Assembly (NCBI RefSeq): GCF_004006235.1
Contig: NZ_CP034753.1
Span: 434,001-498,000, forward strand
Direction: 5' to 3'
Source: Agromyces sp. LHK192
GTDB lineage: Bacteria > Actinomycetota > Actinomycetes > Actinomycetales > Microbacteriaceae
DNA length: 64,000 nt
Positions 55,181 to 64,000 of this stretch are shown here, one piece after another. Numbering within the stretch: position 1 is the first letter of the stretch; each line of letters opens with the position of its first letter. A program made the translations under genes and the position numbers. The notes below the pieces were generated by a model. It did no database searches. It was not told the DNA's origin and was given only the letters and a program-made list of their open reading frames with translations.

Positions 55181-56178
55181 TGGCTGCGAACCACCCCGTA
55201 TCCGGCAGCCAGGCGGGCCTGCTCGCCGGCGAGGCGGACGAATTCTCGGATGCCTCGACGCGCGCGCACTCGACCCGCGGCGGCAGCGCCGGCGAGGGCG
55301 GATACGTTCCGCCGAAGCGCCCGTTCCGGTTCGGCCGCTGGTTCGGCCAGACCGGCTGGCGCCACGTCGTCGGCGTCGTGATGGTCGTGTTCTCGCTGTT
55401 CCCGATCGTGTTCGTGATCTCGTCGTCGCTGAACCCGAACGGCACGCTCACCGGATCGAACGCGCTGTTCTCGAAGATCGGGTTCGACAGCTACGTGCGC
55501 ATCCTCTCCGACCCGCAGGTGCCGTTCACGCAGTGGTTCGCGAACACGCTGATCATCGCGGGCATCACGGCGCTCGGCACCGTGTTCCTCGGCGCGCTCG
55601 CGGCGTACTCGTTCTCGCGGATGCGGTTCACCGGGCGGCGGTTCGGGCTCGTCTCGATCGTGGTCGTGCAGATGTTCCCGCAGCTGCTCGCGGTCGTGGC
55701 GATCTTCCTGCTCATGTCGACCATCGGCGACCTGTTCCCGGCGATCGGCCTCAACACGCACATCGGCCTGATCATGGTCTACCTCGGCGGTGCGCTGGGG
55801 GTGAACACGTTCCTCATGTACGGCTTCTTCAACACCGTGCCCGCGTCGATCGACGAGGCCGCGAAGATCGACGGGGCCGGGCACGCACGCATCTTCTTCA
55901 CGATCATCCTGCGGCTGGTCGCACCGATCCTCGCGGTCGTCGCACTGCTGTCGTTCATCACGAGCGTCAACGAGTTCGTCGTCGCCTCGGTCATGCTGAT
56001 CGACACGGAGAAGCAGACGCTCGCCGTCGGCCTGACGAAGCTCGTCTCCAACCCGCGCTACGCGGACTGGTCGGCGTTCTCGGCGGGTGCCGTGATCGCG
56101 GCCGCGCCGGTCGTCGCCCTGTTCCTGTTCCTGCAGAAGTACATCGTCGGCGGGCTCACCGCGGGTGCGGTGAAGTAA
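55180..56178 (+). CDS. malG: Maltodextrin ABC transporter permease MalG
   Basis: 332 residues, six helices. The EAA loop is VPASIDEAAKIDGAGHARIFFTIILRLVAPI. The N-terminus has a ~60-residue polar extension (SQAGLLAGEADEF...) not seen in E. coli MalG. ATG 55180 shares its first base with the malF stop (TGATG), so translation is coupled. It pairs with MalF to form the channel. Confidence 0.93.
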
Positions 56179-56226
56179 GCCGGGCTGTTCTCACCGCCGA
56201 AACCTCGGCATGGAAGGGTGATGGGC

Positions 56227-58083
56227 ATGCTGACGCCGCACCACGACGGATCCCCGCTGCACGTCTCGAACGCCGCTCCCGAGCTCGGCGAGGTCGTGCG
56301 GGTTCGCCTGCGCGTGCCTTCCGGGTTCGGCCTGCTCGACTGGGTGGGCACGCGCTCGAACCCGAACCGCGAACCGCGGTACAGCGAGGCCCGACTGATC
56401 GGCGCCGCCGCCGGGTGGAACTGGTGGGAGGCCGACGTCGAGGTCGAGAACCCGGTGCACGGCTATCGTTGGCTCCTGGTCGGCGAGGACGGCCGGCAGC
56501 ACTGGCTGAGCCAGGCCGGCCTGTCGAGGGTCGAGACCCGCGACCAGGACGACTTCAGGCTGGTCGCGCACGAGCCCGCGCCAGATTGGGCGGCGGCGAG
56601 CGTGCTGTACCAGGTCTTCCCCGACCGGTTCGCGAGGTCGGATGCCGCCGCCGAGCGCGTGTGGCCCGAGTGGGCGATCCCGGCGTCGTGGGGCGACGCC
56701 GTCGACCCCGAGCCGCCCGGGCGGTCGCAGCAGGTCTTCGGCGGCGACCTCGACGGCGTCCGCGAGCGGCTCGACCACCTCGTCGGCCTCGGCGTGAACC
56801 TGCTGTACCTCACGCCCGTGTTCCCGGCGCGATCGAACCACCGGTACGACGCGTCCACGTTCGACCGGGTCGACGACCTGCTCGGCGGCGACGACGCGCT
56901 GGTGCGGCTCGTCGAGGCGGCGCACGCACGCGGCATCCGCGTCATCGGCGACCTGACGTCGAACCACTCGGGCGACGCGCACGAGTGGTTCCGCACTGCG
57001 CAGGCCGACCCCGACTCGATCGAGCGCGGGTTCTACCTCTTCCGAGAGGACGGCTCCTACGAGTCGTGGCTCGGGGTGCCGAGCCTGCCGAAGTTCGACT
57101 GGTCGTCGGTCGAGCTGCGCCGGCGGTTCATCGAGGGTCCCGACTCGGTCGTCGCCAGGTACCTTCGGGCCCCGTTCTCGCTCGACGGCTGGCGCATCGA
57201 CGTTGCGAACATGACCGGTCGCATCGGCGCGGTCGACCTGAACGCCGAGGTGCGCCAGACCATCCGGGCGACGATGGTCGCGGTGAACCCCGACACGATC
57301 CTGCTGGGCGAGTCGACGAACGACGCGGCATCCGACTTCCAGGGCGACGCGTGGCATGGCGCCATGACGTACACGCCGTTCACCAGGCCGATGTGGAGCT
57401 GGTTGCAGCAGCCGGGCGGCCCGGCGGCCGGCGGCATCGGGTTCGCGCGCAATGCCGTGCCGACGTTCACCGGCAGCGAGTTCGTGGAAGCCCACCTGCG
57501 GTTCGCCGCGGGGTTCCCGTGGCGCACGCGGCTCGCGACGATGAACGCGCTCGACACGCACGACACGCCCCGGTTCCTCACGCACTCGCGCCCGGGCACG
57601 GTGCCGGTCGCGTTCGGGCTCGCCGTGACGATGCCCGGCATCCCGGTGGTCTGGGCCGGCGACGAGTTCGCGCTCACGGGCGAGGACGGCGAGGCGAGTC
57701 GCACGCCGATCCCGTGGGGCTCGGAGGACGACCCCGAGGTCGCGCCCACGATCGAGGCCTACCGCGACCTCGTCGCGCTCCGGCGCGAGCACGAGGTGCT
57801 GCAGATGGGCGGCATCCGCTGGCTGGAGGCATCCGACGACGCCGTCGCGTTCGTCAGGGAGGCGGCGGATGCCTCGGTCCTCGTGTTCGCCGCGCGAGCT
57901 GCGGCCCGGCTCGACCTCGATGCGGATGCCCTGCCGCAGCTCGCGGGCGGCGTCGGCGCCGTCGAACTCGCGGCGTTCGGGGAGTTGCGGCTCGAGGCAT
58001 CCGACGCCGGTACCGTGCTCGCGGCGACGGGCGCCGCGTTCGGCGCCTGGCTGTTGCCGGGAGTCGCGGCACCGCGGCAGTAG
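56227..58083 (+). CDS. GH13 cyclomaltodextrinase/neopullulanase-like enzyme
   Basis: 618 residues, no signal peptide. An N-terminal CBM34-like beta domain (~1-120) precedes a GH13 barrel with catalytic Asp in DGWRIDVANM, Glu in ILLGESTND and Asp in DTHDTPRFLT. YQVFPDRFARSDAA places it in the cyclomaltodextrinase/maltogenic amylase/neopullulanase group. It probably cleaves maltodextrins imported by MalEFG. ATG 56227 is favoured because GGAAGG (56212-56217) is 9 nt upstream; ATG 56221 and GTG 56218 sit too close to it. Confidence 0.9.
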   Translation: MLTPHHDGSPLHVSNAAPELGEVVRVRLRVPSGFGLLDWVGTRSNPNREPRYSEARLIGAAAGWNWWEADVEVENPVHGYRWLLVGEDGRQHWLSQAGLSRVETRDQDDFRLVAHEPAPDWAAASVLYQVFPDRFARSDAAAERVWPEWAIPASWGDAVDPEPPGRSQQVFGGDLDGVRERLDHLVGLGVNLLYLTPVFPARSNHRYDASTFDRVDDLLGGDDALVRLVEAAHARGIRVIGDLTSNHSGDAHEWFRTAQADPDSIERGFYLFREDGSYESWLGVPSLPKFDWSSVELRRRFIEGPDSVVARYLRAPFSLDGWRIDVANMTGRIGAVDLNAEVRQTIRATMVAVNPDTILLGESTNDAASDFQGDAWHGAMTYTPFTRPMWSWLQQPGGPAAGGIGFARNAVPTFTGSEFVEAHLRFAAGFPWRTRLATMNALDTHDTPRFLTHSRPGTVPVAFGLAVTMPGIPVVWAGDEFALTGEDGEASRTPIPWGSEDDPEVAPTIEAYRDLVALRREHEVLQMGGIRWLEASDDAVAFVREAADASVLVFAARAAARLDLDADALPQLAGGVGAVELAAFGELRLEASDAGTVLAATGAAFGAWLLPGVAAPRQ

Positions 58084-58086
58084 TGC

Positions 58087-58164
58087 CGGATTCAGGTGTA
58101 CGCACGCAATTCAGGACCGGAACGGCGTTTCTGGTCCCGAGCAGCCGCCGATCTCCTGAATCCG
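58087..58164. terminator. Nested inverted repeats between convergent GH13 and PAAR genes
   Basis: The outer arms CGGATTCAGG (58087-58096) and CCTGAATCCG (58155-58164) are a perfect 10-bp inverted repeat. Inside it GGACCGGAA (from 58114) pairs with TTCTGGTCC (ending 58137) with one G-U. It begins a few bases after the GH13 stop and ends 10 bp before the PAAR stop, so it probably serves both directions. Confidence 0.6.
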
Positions 58165-58174
58165 TGACTGGGCG

Positions 58175-58489
58175 TCAGCCGCCGATGATGACCGTCGGCG
58201 CGCCCGGGCCGGGCACGATCGGCGTGCCGTGCATCGACAGGTCTGCGAGCCGCGCAGCGGGGAATCCGCCGATCAGCACCGTCATGCTGCCCATCGCGAT
58301 GCCGTTGGGCGGTCCCACGCAAGGAATCGAGCCCGGCATGCTGTTCGCCACCGCGGCGGGCATGTTGACGATCATCACGGTCATCACGCAACCCGCCGGC
58401 GTGATCGGGCCGCCCACGTGCGGCTTCGGGCCGTCGAACAGCGGGCACATCGCCATGTCGCCTGCGCGCAGAGCCGGACCGGTGGGCAT
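58175..58489 (-). CDS. PAAR-domain protein
   Basis: 104 residues, almost entirely one PAAR domain: MPTGPALRAGDMAMCPLFDG, PHVGGPI, VNMPAAVANS, IAMGSMTVLIGGFPAARLAD, HGTPIVPGPGAPTVIIGG. PAAR proteins form the sharpened tip of the spike in type VI secretion and extracellular contractile injection systems; the Cys in AMCP could contribute to zinc binding. No VgrG, sheath or tube gene is in the window. It overlaps or abuts the upstream Ig-like gene. ATG 58489; GTG 58495 is possible. Confidence 0.88.
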   Translation of the reverse strand: MPTGPALRAGDMAMCPLFDGPKPHVGGPITPAGCVMTVMIVNMPAAVANSMPGSIPCVGPPNGIAMGSMTVLIGGFPAARLADLSMHGTPIVPGPGAPTVIIGG

Positions 58490-58491
58490 GG

Positions 58492-59769
58492 TCACTGCTG
58501 GGTGGTCAGGAGGATGCCCGTCACCAGGACGCTCGCACCGCACGGCGTGGCCGTCGGACCGGCGACGGCCGGCGTGCACACGACCTTGATGAACAGTTCG
58601 TCCTCGCTCTGGAGTTCGACCGGCGTCACGAAGTGGTAGTCGATGTCGCGGAAGTTCTCCATCCCGGTCGAGATGATCGGTGCCGCGACATCGGCGTTCT
58701 CGATCGTGAGGGTGCCGAACGACCCCGACGGATTCTGCAGCACCAGGTCGGTGATGCGGAACTGCGCGTTCGCGGGGATCGTGAACCGCTCGCTCTCGTC
58801 CTCGCCGTTGGCGGCCGCCGAGGCGCTGAACCGCAGGTCGATCTCGTTGCTGGTCACGGTCGGCCCCGGGGCGACCGGATCGATCGGCTCCGTCGGCTGC
58901 CCGACCGCGGCCTTCGCCTCGTTCGCGCTCTGCGCAGCCTGATCGGCCTGTTGCGCAGCGGCATCCGCCTTGTCCTGCGCCTCCGCGACCGGACCCTCGA
59001 TCGCCTCCTTCGCGGTCGCCTCGATCGCGGGCTTCAGCACCAGGAACCAGAGCGCGATGAGCGCGAGCAGCAGCAGGAGCAGCGCGAGCAGCGCCTTCCA
59101 CAACCACCTCGGGAACATGCGCAACTGCGTGTAGCTGCCGTCGAGGGTGCGCGGCTCGGGTGCGCCCTCGCCCTCGGGCACCACGGTGAGCTGGAACGGA
59201 TGGTTGAGGTCCTGCCCGCGCCACACGCGCTTGCGCGGGTGCAGGTCGACGTCGACGAACAGGGCGTGCCCGGGGTCGACGTCGATGTCGGGCGTGGGCG
59301 TCGTGATCGTGAGGGCGTCGCTGCTGGTGCCGGCGATCGAGGCGGAGAGGGGTGTGCTGCCTCGGTTGTCGACCGCCAGGCGCACGCGCTTGCGGCCACG
59401 ACCGCGGGAGATCCGCGGGACGAGCTCGGCGTCGAGCTCGGCGAACGGGAGGATCTGCAGGTCCGCCTCGGCGGACGCGGCGAACTCCGGCTGCTCGGTG
59501 GGCAGCACCCGGACGCCGACCGCGACGGTGCCGGGCAGGGCCTCCGAGGTCCGCGGCGGCGACACGACGACGACCGCCGTCTCCTTGGTGCCCGGGTAGA
59601 TCGTCAGTCGCTCGGGCTGGATCGTCGCCCACCCGGCCACCGGTCCCACGGGCGAGAGCGCGTAGGACTCGACGAGCAGCGAGTCGTTCGCGACGGTCAG
59701 GGTGAACGTCGCGGACTCGCCCGGGAGGACTGACGCCGAGCCGGGCTCGAGCGTCGCAGTGGTCGCCAT
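58492..59769 (-). CDS. Ig-like/transmembrane protein encoded with PAAR
   Basis: 425 residues. Residues ~1-100 and ~105-220 are two beta-sandwich (NEW1/CARDB-like) domains, ASVLPGESATFTLTVAND being typical. A transmembrane helix (~227-248: KALLALLLLLLALIALWFLV) is followed by an Ala-rich coiled coil (KADAAAQQADQAAQSANEAKAAV) and a C-terminal beta domain ending in CTPAVAGPTATPCGASVLV. There is no signal peptide, so the first domains are probably cytosolic. Database names such as 'hydrolytic protein' are used for relatives (from memory), but no catalytic motif is visible. ATG 59769 is preceded by TACGTT with 6 nt spacing on its strand. Confidence 0.72.
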   Translation of the reverse strand: MATTATLEPGSASVLPGESATFTLTVANDSLLVESYALSPVGPVAGWATIQPERLTIYPGTKETAVVVVSPPRTSEALPGTVAVGVRVLPTEQPEFAASAEADLQILPFAELDAELVPRISRGRGRKRVRLAVDNRGSTPLSASIAGTSSDALTITTPTPDIDVDPGHALFVDVDLHPRKRVWRGQDLNHPFQLTVVPEGEGAPEPRTLDGSYTQLRMFPRWLWKALLALLLLLLALIALWFLVLKPAIEATAKEAIEGPVAEAQDKADAAAQQADQAAQSANEAKAAVGQPTEPIDPVAPGPTVTSNEIDLRFSASAAANGEDESERFTIPANAQFRITDLVLQNPSGSFGTLTIENADVAAPIISTGMENFRDIDYHFVTPVELQSEDELFIKVVCTPAVAGPTATPCGASVLVTGILLTTQQ

Positions 59770-59951
59770 GTCGCCAACGTAGGACCGCCCTTCCATTCGG
59801 GACGAGGGCCGCAAGGTCACCGGCGAGTGCAGATCGGTTGCCCGTTGAGTCCTTGTTTAGTGCGCGAAGAGCACCGGGGAGGAGGATGACCGGCATCCGC
59901 ACGAACCCGATGACCACGCGCGGACCCGAACGATCTTCAGAGGGGGAGATC

Positions 59952-60572
59952 ATGACCCGAACGACGGTGCGCGTCTTCGCGCGCGATCCGATATCCGAGG
60001 CCGGCGTGGCCAGCCAACTTCGTCCGAGGCCCGAGGTGCGCGTGGTCGCGCCGGAGGAGGAGCCGCCCGACGTCGTGCTCGTCATCGTCGAGCGTGTCGA
60101 CGACGAGGCCGTCAACTCGATCCGCTTCCTGCGCCGCAACGGCGACGCCCAGGTCGTGCTCGTCGTCTCCGACCTCGACGACCAGGGGCTCGTGCGTGCC
60201 GTCGAGAGCGGCGTCGTCGGGCTCGTCCGGCGGGCCGAGGCGACGCCCGACAAGCTCACCGCCGCCGTCGTCGGCGCCGGTCGGGGCGAGGGCAGCGTGC
60301 CCCCGGACCTGCTCGGGCGACTCCTCGACCAGGTCGGTCGCCTCCAGCGCACCGTGCTCGACCCCCGCGGACTCACGTTCAACGGGCTCTCGTCGCGCGA
60401 GGTCGAGGTGCTCCGGCTCGTGGCCGAGGGCTGCGACACCGCGCAGATCGCCCGCCAGCTGTCGTACTCGGAGCGGACCGTGAAGAACGTGCTGCACGAC
60501 GTGACCACCCGGCTCCAGTTGCGCAACCGCTCGCACGCGGTCGCGTACGCGGTTCGGGAGGGGCTGATCTGA
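59952..60572 (+). CDS. LuxR-family regulator divergent from the PAAR/Ig-like genes
   Basis: 206 residues. Residues ~1-120 resemble a receiver domain without the usual Asp phosphorylation pocket (RVFARDPISEAGVASQLR...DVVLVIVERVDD), so it may be phosphorylation-independent. Residues ~140-206 are a LuxR helix-turn-helix (LSSREVEVLRLVAEGCDTAQIARQL). ATG 59952 has the RBS-like AGGGGGAG (59941-59948). Similar short pseudo-receiver regulators occur beside PAAR genes in Streptomyces (recalled, not verified), so it may control the PAAR/Ig-like operon. Confidence 0.82.
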   Translation: MTRTTVRVFARDPISEAGVASQLRPRPEVRVVAPEEEPPDVVLVIVERVDDEAVNSIRFLRRNGDAQVVLVVSDLDDQGLVRAVESGVVGLVRRAEATPDKLTAAVVGAGRGEGSVPPDLLGRLLDQVGRLQRTVLDPRGLTFNGLSSREVEVLRLVAEGCDTAQIARQLSYSERTVKNVLHDVTTRLQLRNRSHAVAYAVREGLI

Positions 60573-60646
60573 GGCATCCGCGGGGTTGCCGGCGCGACGG
60601 CGGCACGGAACGGATGCCGCTGCCCGTGCGGGCAACCCCGGATGCC
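60573..60646. repeat. Large imperfect hairpin after the LuxR gene
   Basis: GGCATCC (60573-60579) and GGGGTTGCC (60582-60590) pair in order with GGCAACCCC (60631-60639) and GGATGCC (60640-60646), leaving a 2-nt bulge and a ~40-nt structured loop. It starts directly after the TGA and probably acts as terminator. Both ends are copies of the window's over-represented 7-mer. Confidence 0.6.
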
Positions 60647-60720
60647 CCGAACGGTGCCCGGCGCCCCACCGGCGCCGGCGCCGGCCGGCCGCAAGGTTGA
60701 ACCGTGGCGAGAGGAACCCG

Positions 60721-63700
60721 ATGCGCAGGCTGCGACCGCTGATCGCGATCGTCGCCGCCGCCCTGATGGTGGTGACGGGGTCGGTCGTGCCCGCGTCGGC
60801 GGTGGAGACGCCGGGCGGAGGGACGAGCGACGGCAGCGGGTCGCCGACCTGGGACCCGTCGAACGGTTGGACGCGCGACGGTGTCGCGGTCGACGGTCCC
60901 GCCAACGGCGAGGGGTTCGACCTGGAGATCGCGGCCACGCCGGATCCGGTGAACGAGGGCGAGACCACGACCGTCACCTTCACGGTGACCAACCACGATG
61001 AGTTCGTCGCCGAAGGTGCGGAGGAACTCCTCGTCGCAGTGTCGTGGGTACCCGAGGAATTCGCCCCGGTGCTCGATCCACCGAACGACGCCCGATGGGC
61101 GACCCTCGCGACCGGCGGCGCGAACTACCGGTTCGACGCCGTCGGACCCCACGGCCCGGGTGCCGTCTGCGTGCTCGACGGAATGGGGCCCGCCGCCACC
61201 GCGCCGACCAAGTCCTGCACGGTGCAGTTCCGACACCTCGGCGGTGAGCCGAGTGCGAGCCGGTTCTCCGCACGCATCGTCACCTGGGCGGATCATCAGA
61301 TCGTCGAAGGCCCGGACATCCTGCAGCCGCTGAGCACGCCGGCGGACGCATTGACGTCGACCTTCGTGGATGTCGCGGTGTCCGACGGCCCCGATGACGG
61401 CGAGCACTTCGACATCTCGATCGAGGCGGAGCCGACCACGGTGTCGCGAGCCGAGACGTTCGAGGTCACGATCACGGTGCGGAACTACGATGTGGAGCCG
61501 GCGGGCGGCGCCGATGCGCTGCTCGTCTCGCTGTTGTGGCCCGACGGATCCGTGGTGCCGGTGGAGGACCCCGCCGGCCCGAACGCGTGGCGCCACGCGT
61601 CCGACGGCTCGTTCGACGAACGCTGGCCCGAGGCATCCGGAGACCAGTGCCTGATCGAGGGGGTCGACGAGCCGGGGGAGTCGGCGGTCGGAAGATGCAC
61701 CGCGACCCTCCAGCAGTGGACGATGCCCCCGGGTGAGACTGTGCTCACCGCGCGAATCGATGCCTGGGCACAGGTCGGCGACTACGGCGGTGAGCCGTTC
61801 CTGGAGTACATCGGCATCGGCGGGGAGTACCGGTCGAGTGCCACCACGGCGGTTCCGGCGGGACCGTCGGATCCGCCGGACGATGGAGAGGGGTTCGACG
61901 TGTCGATCACGCACACCCCCGACCCGCTGCGGTGGGGGCACCGGTTCGAACTCCGGGTCACGGTCACGAACCACGATGTGCCCCTTCCCGACGCCGATCC
62001 GTATGAAGACGAGCCGTTCCTGGTCCCGGTCCGGCTGGACTGGGACAGTGCCGCGTTCCGACTTCCGCTGGAGCCCGGGTACGTCGACGGCTGCGACTTC
62101 TGGGATGACTCGGAGTTGGACGAATCCGTGCTGCCCGGGACCGGCGGGTTCGACCGCTGCTACCTCGTCGGACTCGACGCACCCGGTTCGTCCGTGTCGT
62201 TCACCGTGCCGTTCCGGGTGTCCGGCCCCCGGCCGGCGACCAGCGACCTCGAGTTCACGGCGACCGTCGACCACTGGGCCTGGTACTGGGGTGACGGATA
62301 CGACTTCGCCCCGGTGAACCCTGCGATCGCGACCCATGCGATCCCGGTCGCCTCGCCCTTCGAACTCCGGGTCGAGCAGTACGAGTTCCTCGACCTCGGC
62401 GCGGTCGGCGCGGTCACCCCCGTGCTCGCCCGGTACACGGTGTTCAGCAGCGAGGCGCAGTTGCGCGGCATCGACGACGCCGAACTCGTCGTCCGGCTCG
62501 GTTGGCCGGAGGGGATGACCCTCGGCGGTGCGCCGCCTGCGGGCTGCGTCGCCGTCGTTCCGCGAAGTCTGGACTGCACCATCGACGACGCGAACGAACT
62601 GGGAGCGAATCCCGAGGCGCCGAACGACGACGAGTGGCAGCTCCTCGTCGAGGAATGGGATCTGAACCTGACGCTTCCTGCGGCGCAGTCCCAGCGGGAA
62701 CTCCTGAGCGCCTTCACGATCGACTTCGTGAGCGGCTGGACCTACACCGAGCCGATCATCACCATCGCGTCCGACCCGGCCTCGGCGCGGCCGCTCGGCG
62801 GATTCGGTCGCAGCGTGGCCGGACACGCACCCGCCGTGCTGCCGCTGGCGTCGCCGACACCGCCCGGCGGAGTCACCATGACGGCCGACTGGGCGGATTC
62901 CGCCAGCACGCCGTTCGCGATCCTCGACCGTGTGTTCCCGACCGAGACGATCGCGTCCGTGTCGAACGCGGTGCCCGGCGGCGACGACGTCGAAGTCACG
63001 TTCCGGGTGACGCATTCGCCCGAGGTGACGACCGTGCTGCCCGGCGTCGAGGTCGCCGTCGCACTCGATTGGCCGGACATCCTCGTGCCCACGGGCGACC
63101 CGGCCGAATGCGACGAGTTCGTCGCCCAGATCTGCACGATCACCGGCCTCGACGAACCGGGATCCTCGGTCGACATCAGTATGACGTTCGAGGTACCGGA
63201 GACCGCGTGGGGGTTCGGGCGGTTCGCGATCTCCGGCGATGGCGTGATGATCGTCGAGTCCAATTCCGACGGCGACATCGAGCACGACTATCCGCCGAGT
63301 TGGGTCGAGGACTCCGACGCCCCGATCACCGTGCTCGCGAACGTCTTCGAGACGCAGGTCACGCTGGACCGCGACCGCACGTGGCCCGACGGGAGCGACG
63401 TGCTCGTCACCGTCCGAGTGCAGTGGTCGAAGGCGCTGCCGCAGGACATCCCGCCGACGCGGGTGTTCGTCGGTCTCGAGTTCGACTGGCCGGATGCCGT
63501 CGCCGACCTGGTCGATCCGCCGGGAATCGTCGGGTGCGATCCGCTCGACGACGGGATCTGCTACCTGCAGGACTGGTTCGGACCCGGCGATGCCAGGGAG
63601 GTGACCTTCCGGCTCGATCCGGTCGCGGTCGGCGCGCTGGAGGTCGCCGCGATGCCCGCCGCCATCGGAGTCGGAGTGCCCAACGATGCCTCCGAGCTCC

Positions 63701-64000
63701 CGATCGAGTGGCTCGGCGGCGATGAGGCATCCGCCACGGTCGTCGACGCGCAATTCGATGTCGACCTGGTGCTCGATCGCAACCCGATCTACCACGGCGG
63801 CCTGCCGATGCGCGCGAAGGCGACGCTGACGCGGGGTCCCGCCACCGACGGCGGTGCCGGGTACGACCCGACGCTGCCGAACACCGAGGTGGAGTTCGCC
63901 TTCACCTGGCCGACGACGAGCCCGCCGGGTCAGCCGACGACGCACCTCACGCTCAGCGGCGCCGAGAACTGCCCCGGCTTCGCCGTCGACACCTGCGTGA
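60721..64000 (+). CDS. Large secreted repeat protein (surface/adhesin-like), partial
   Basis: The frame is open from ATG 60721 to the right edge: 1093 codons and no stop. RBS-like GAGAGGA precedes the ATG. Signal peptide ~1-27 (ends PASA). Beta-sandwich, DUF11-like modules follow; the first three start with the related blocks GEGFDLEIAATPDP (residue 63), GEHFDISIEAEPTT (227) and GEGFDVSITHTPDP (389), each later reading TVTN or TVRN then HD or YD, so the period is about 163 residues. Later modules (to 1093) diverge but keep Cys-x-x-x and LDEPGSS-like blocks. Any anchor or sortase signal would lie beyond the edge. The role could be adhesion or surface display; no enzyme motif is visible. Confidence 0.85.
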   Translation, partial: MRRLRPLIAIVAAALMVVTGSVVPASAVETPGGGTSDGSGSPTWDPSNGWTRDGVAVDGPANGEGFDLEIAATPDPVNEGETTTVTFTVTNHDEFVAEGAEELLVAVSWVPEEFAPVLDPPNDARWATLATGGANYRFDAVGPHGPGAVCVLDGMGPAATAPTKSCTVQFRHLGGEPSASRFSARIVTWADHQIVEGPDILQPLSTPADALTSTFVDVAVSDGPDDGEHFDISIEAEPTTVSRAETFEVTITVRNYDVEPAGGADALLVSLLWPDGSVVPVEDPAGPNAWRHASDGSFDERWPEASGDQCLIEGVDEPGESAVGRCTATLQQWTMPPGETVLTARIDAWAQVGDYGGEPFLEYIGIGGEYRSSATTAVPAGPSDPPDDGEGFDVSITHTPDPLRWGHRFELRVTVTNHDVPLPDADPYEDEPFLVPVRLDWDSAAFRLPLEPGYVDGCDFWDDSELDESVLPGTGGFDRCYLVGLDAPGSSVSFTVPFRVSGPRPATSDLEFTATVDHWAWYWGDGYDFAPVNPAIATHAIPVASPFELRVEQYEFLDLGAVGAVTPVLARYTVFSSEAQLRGIDDAELVVRLGWPEGMTLGGAPPAGCVAVVPRSLDCTIDDANELGANPEAPNDDEWQLLVEEWDLNLTLPAAQSQRELLSAFTIDFVSGWTYTEPIITIASDPASARPLGGFGRSVAGHAPAVLPLASPTPPGGVTMTADWADSASTPFAILDRVFPTETIASVSNAVPGGDDVEVTFRVTHSPEVTTVLPGVEVAVALDWPDILVPTGDPAECDEFVAQICTITGLDEPGSSVDISMTFEVPETAWGFGRFAISGDGVMIVESNSDGDIEHDYPPSWVEDSDAPITVLANVFETQVTLDRDRTWPDGSDVLVTVRVQWSKALPQDIPPTRVFVGLEFDWPDAVADLVDPPGIVGCDPLDDGICYLQDWFGPGDAREVTFRLDPVAVGALEVAAMPAAIGVGVPNDASELPIEWLGGDEASATVVDAQFDVDLVLDRNPIYHGGLPMRAKATLTRGPATDGGAGYDPTLPNTEVEFAFTWPTTSPPGQPTTHLTLSGAENCPGFAVDTCV

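Noticed and set aside
60379-63945. Minus-strand frame of 1188 codons opposite the repeat protein
   Set aside because: The plus frame from 60721 has an RBS, signal peptide and repeated modules; the antisense frame has biased composition and spans the end of the LuxR gene.

Overview
The window is about 70% G+C and carries an actinobacterial gene set. The best match is a Microbacteriaceae-type organism (Agromyces/Microbacterium-like). Supporting evidence: menaquinone genes dispersed as in mycobacteria, System II cytochrome c genes, an archaeal-genre AspRS, small proteins typical of that family, and very many leaderless genes whose -10 box (TANNNT) lies 6-7 nt before the start codon. The genus is an inference. 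I see no insertion sequence, prophage, CRISPR array, rRNA or origin.

Layout. 0-3.4 kb: the tail of a HAD hydrolase, a SulP permease and aspS. 3.4-8.4 kb: phosphatase, TlpA-like lipoprotein, CcdA, ResB and CcsB, a cytochrome c maturation operon. 8.4-17.9 kb: a starch island with a 2040-residue secreted amylopullulanase, a LAL-type LuxR regulator and a small protein; it separates the ccs genes from the men genes. 17.9-30.8 kb: menC, menB, menE, menA, menD, menF, menG and a polyprenyl diphosphate synthase, interleaved with a DUF4229 protein, a PLDc_N protein and PPK2, then an FprA-like reductase. 30.8-39.6 kb: mixed housekeeping genes (A24 peptidase, hydrolase, two-component pair, GAP protein, NudK, YajQ, MOSC, LacI regulator, small membrane protein, PH-domain protein). 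39.7 kb: tRNA-Tyr with promoter and terminator. 40-44 kb: a bacteriophytochrome-diguanylate cyclase, an EAL phosphodiesterase, and three paralogous ~100-residue proteins of unknown function plus one further small protein. 44-50.1 kb: P-type cation ATPase, inositol monophosphatase, M23 peptidase, NTF2-like protein. 50.2-58.1 kb: a maltodextrin cluster (GH13 glucosidase, MalE, MalF, MalG, GH13 cyclomaltodextrinase-like enzyme). 58.2-64 kb: PAAR protein, Ig-like/transmembrane protein, divergent LuxR regulator, and a large secreted repeat protein that runs off the right edge.

How the parts fit. The ccs and men genes together support a menaquinone-based respiratory chain with cytochrome c. The amylopullulanase would cut starch and pullulan outside the cell. 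The 50-58 kb cluster would import the maltodextrins and finish their hydrolysis. Both loci carry operators with the same core, CGCTTGCA, at their promoters, so they are probably one LacI-controlled regulon.

Least explained signals: (1) the 7-mer GGATGCC/GGCATCC is strongly over-represented throughout, in coding and non-coding DNA; (2) the three-paralogue family around the c-di-GMP genes; (3) the PAAR/Ig-like/LuxR trio, which resembles the edge of a contractile-injection-type locus; (4) a REP-like palindrome exactly between malE and malF.
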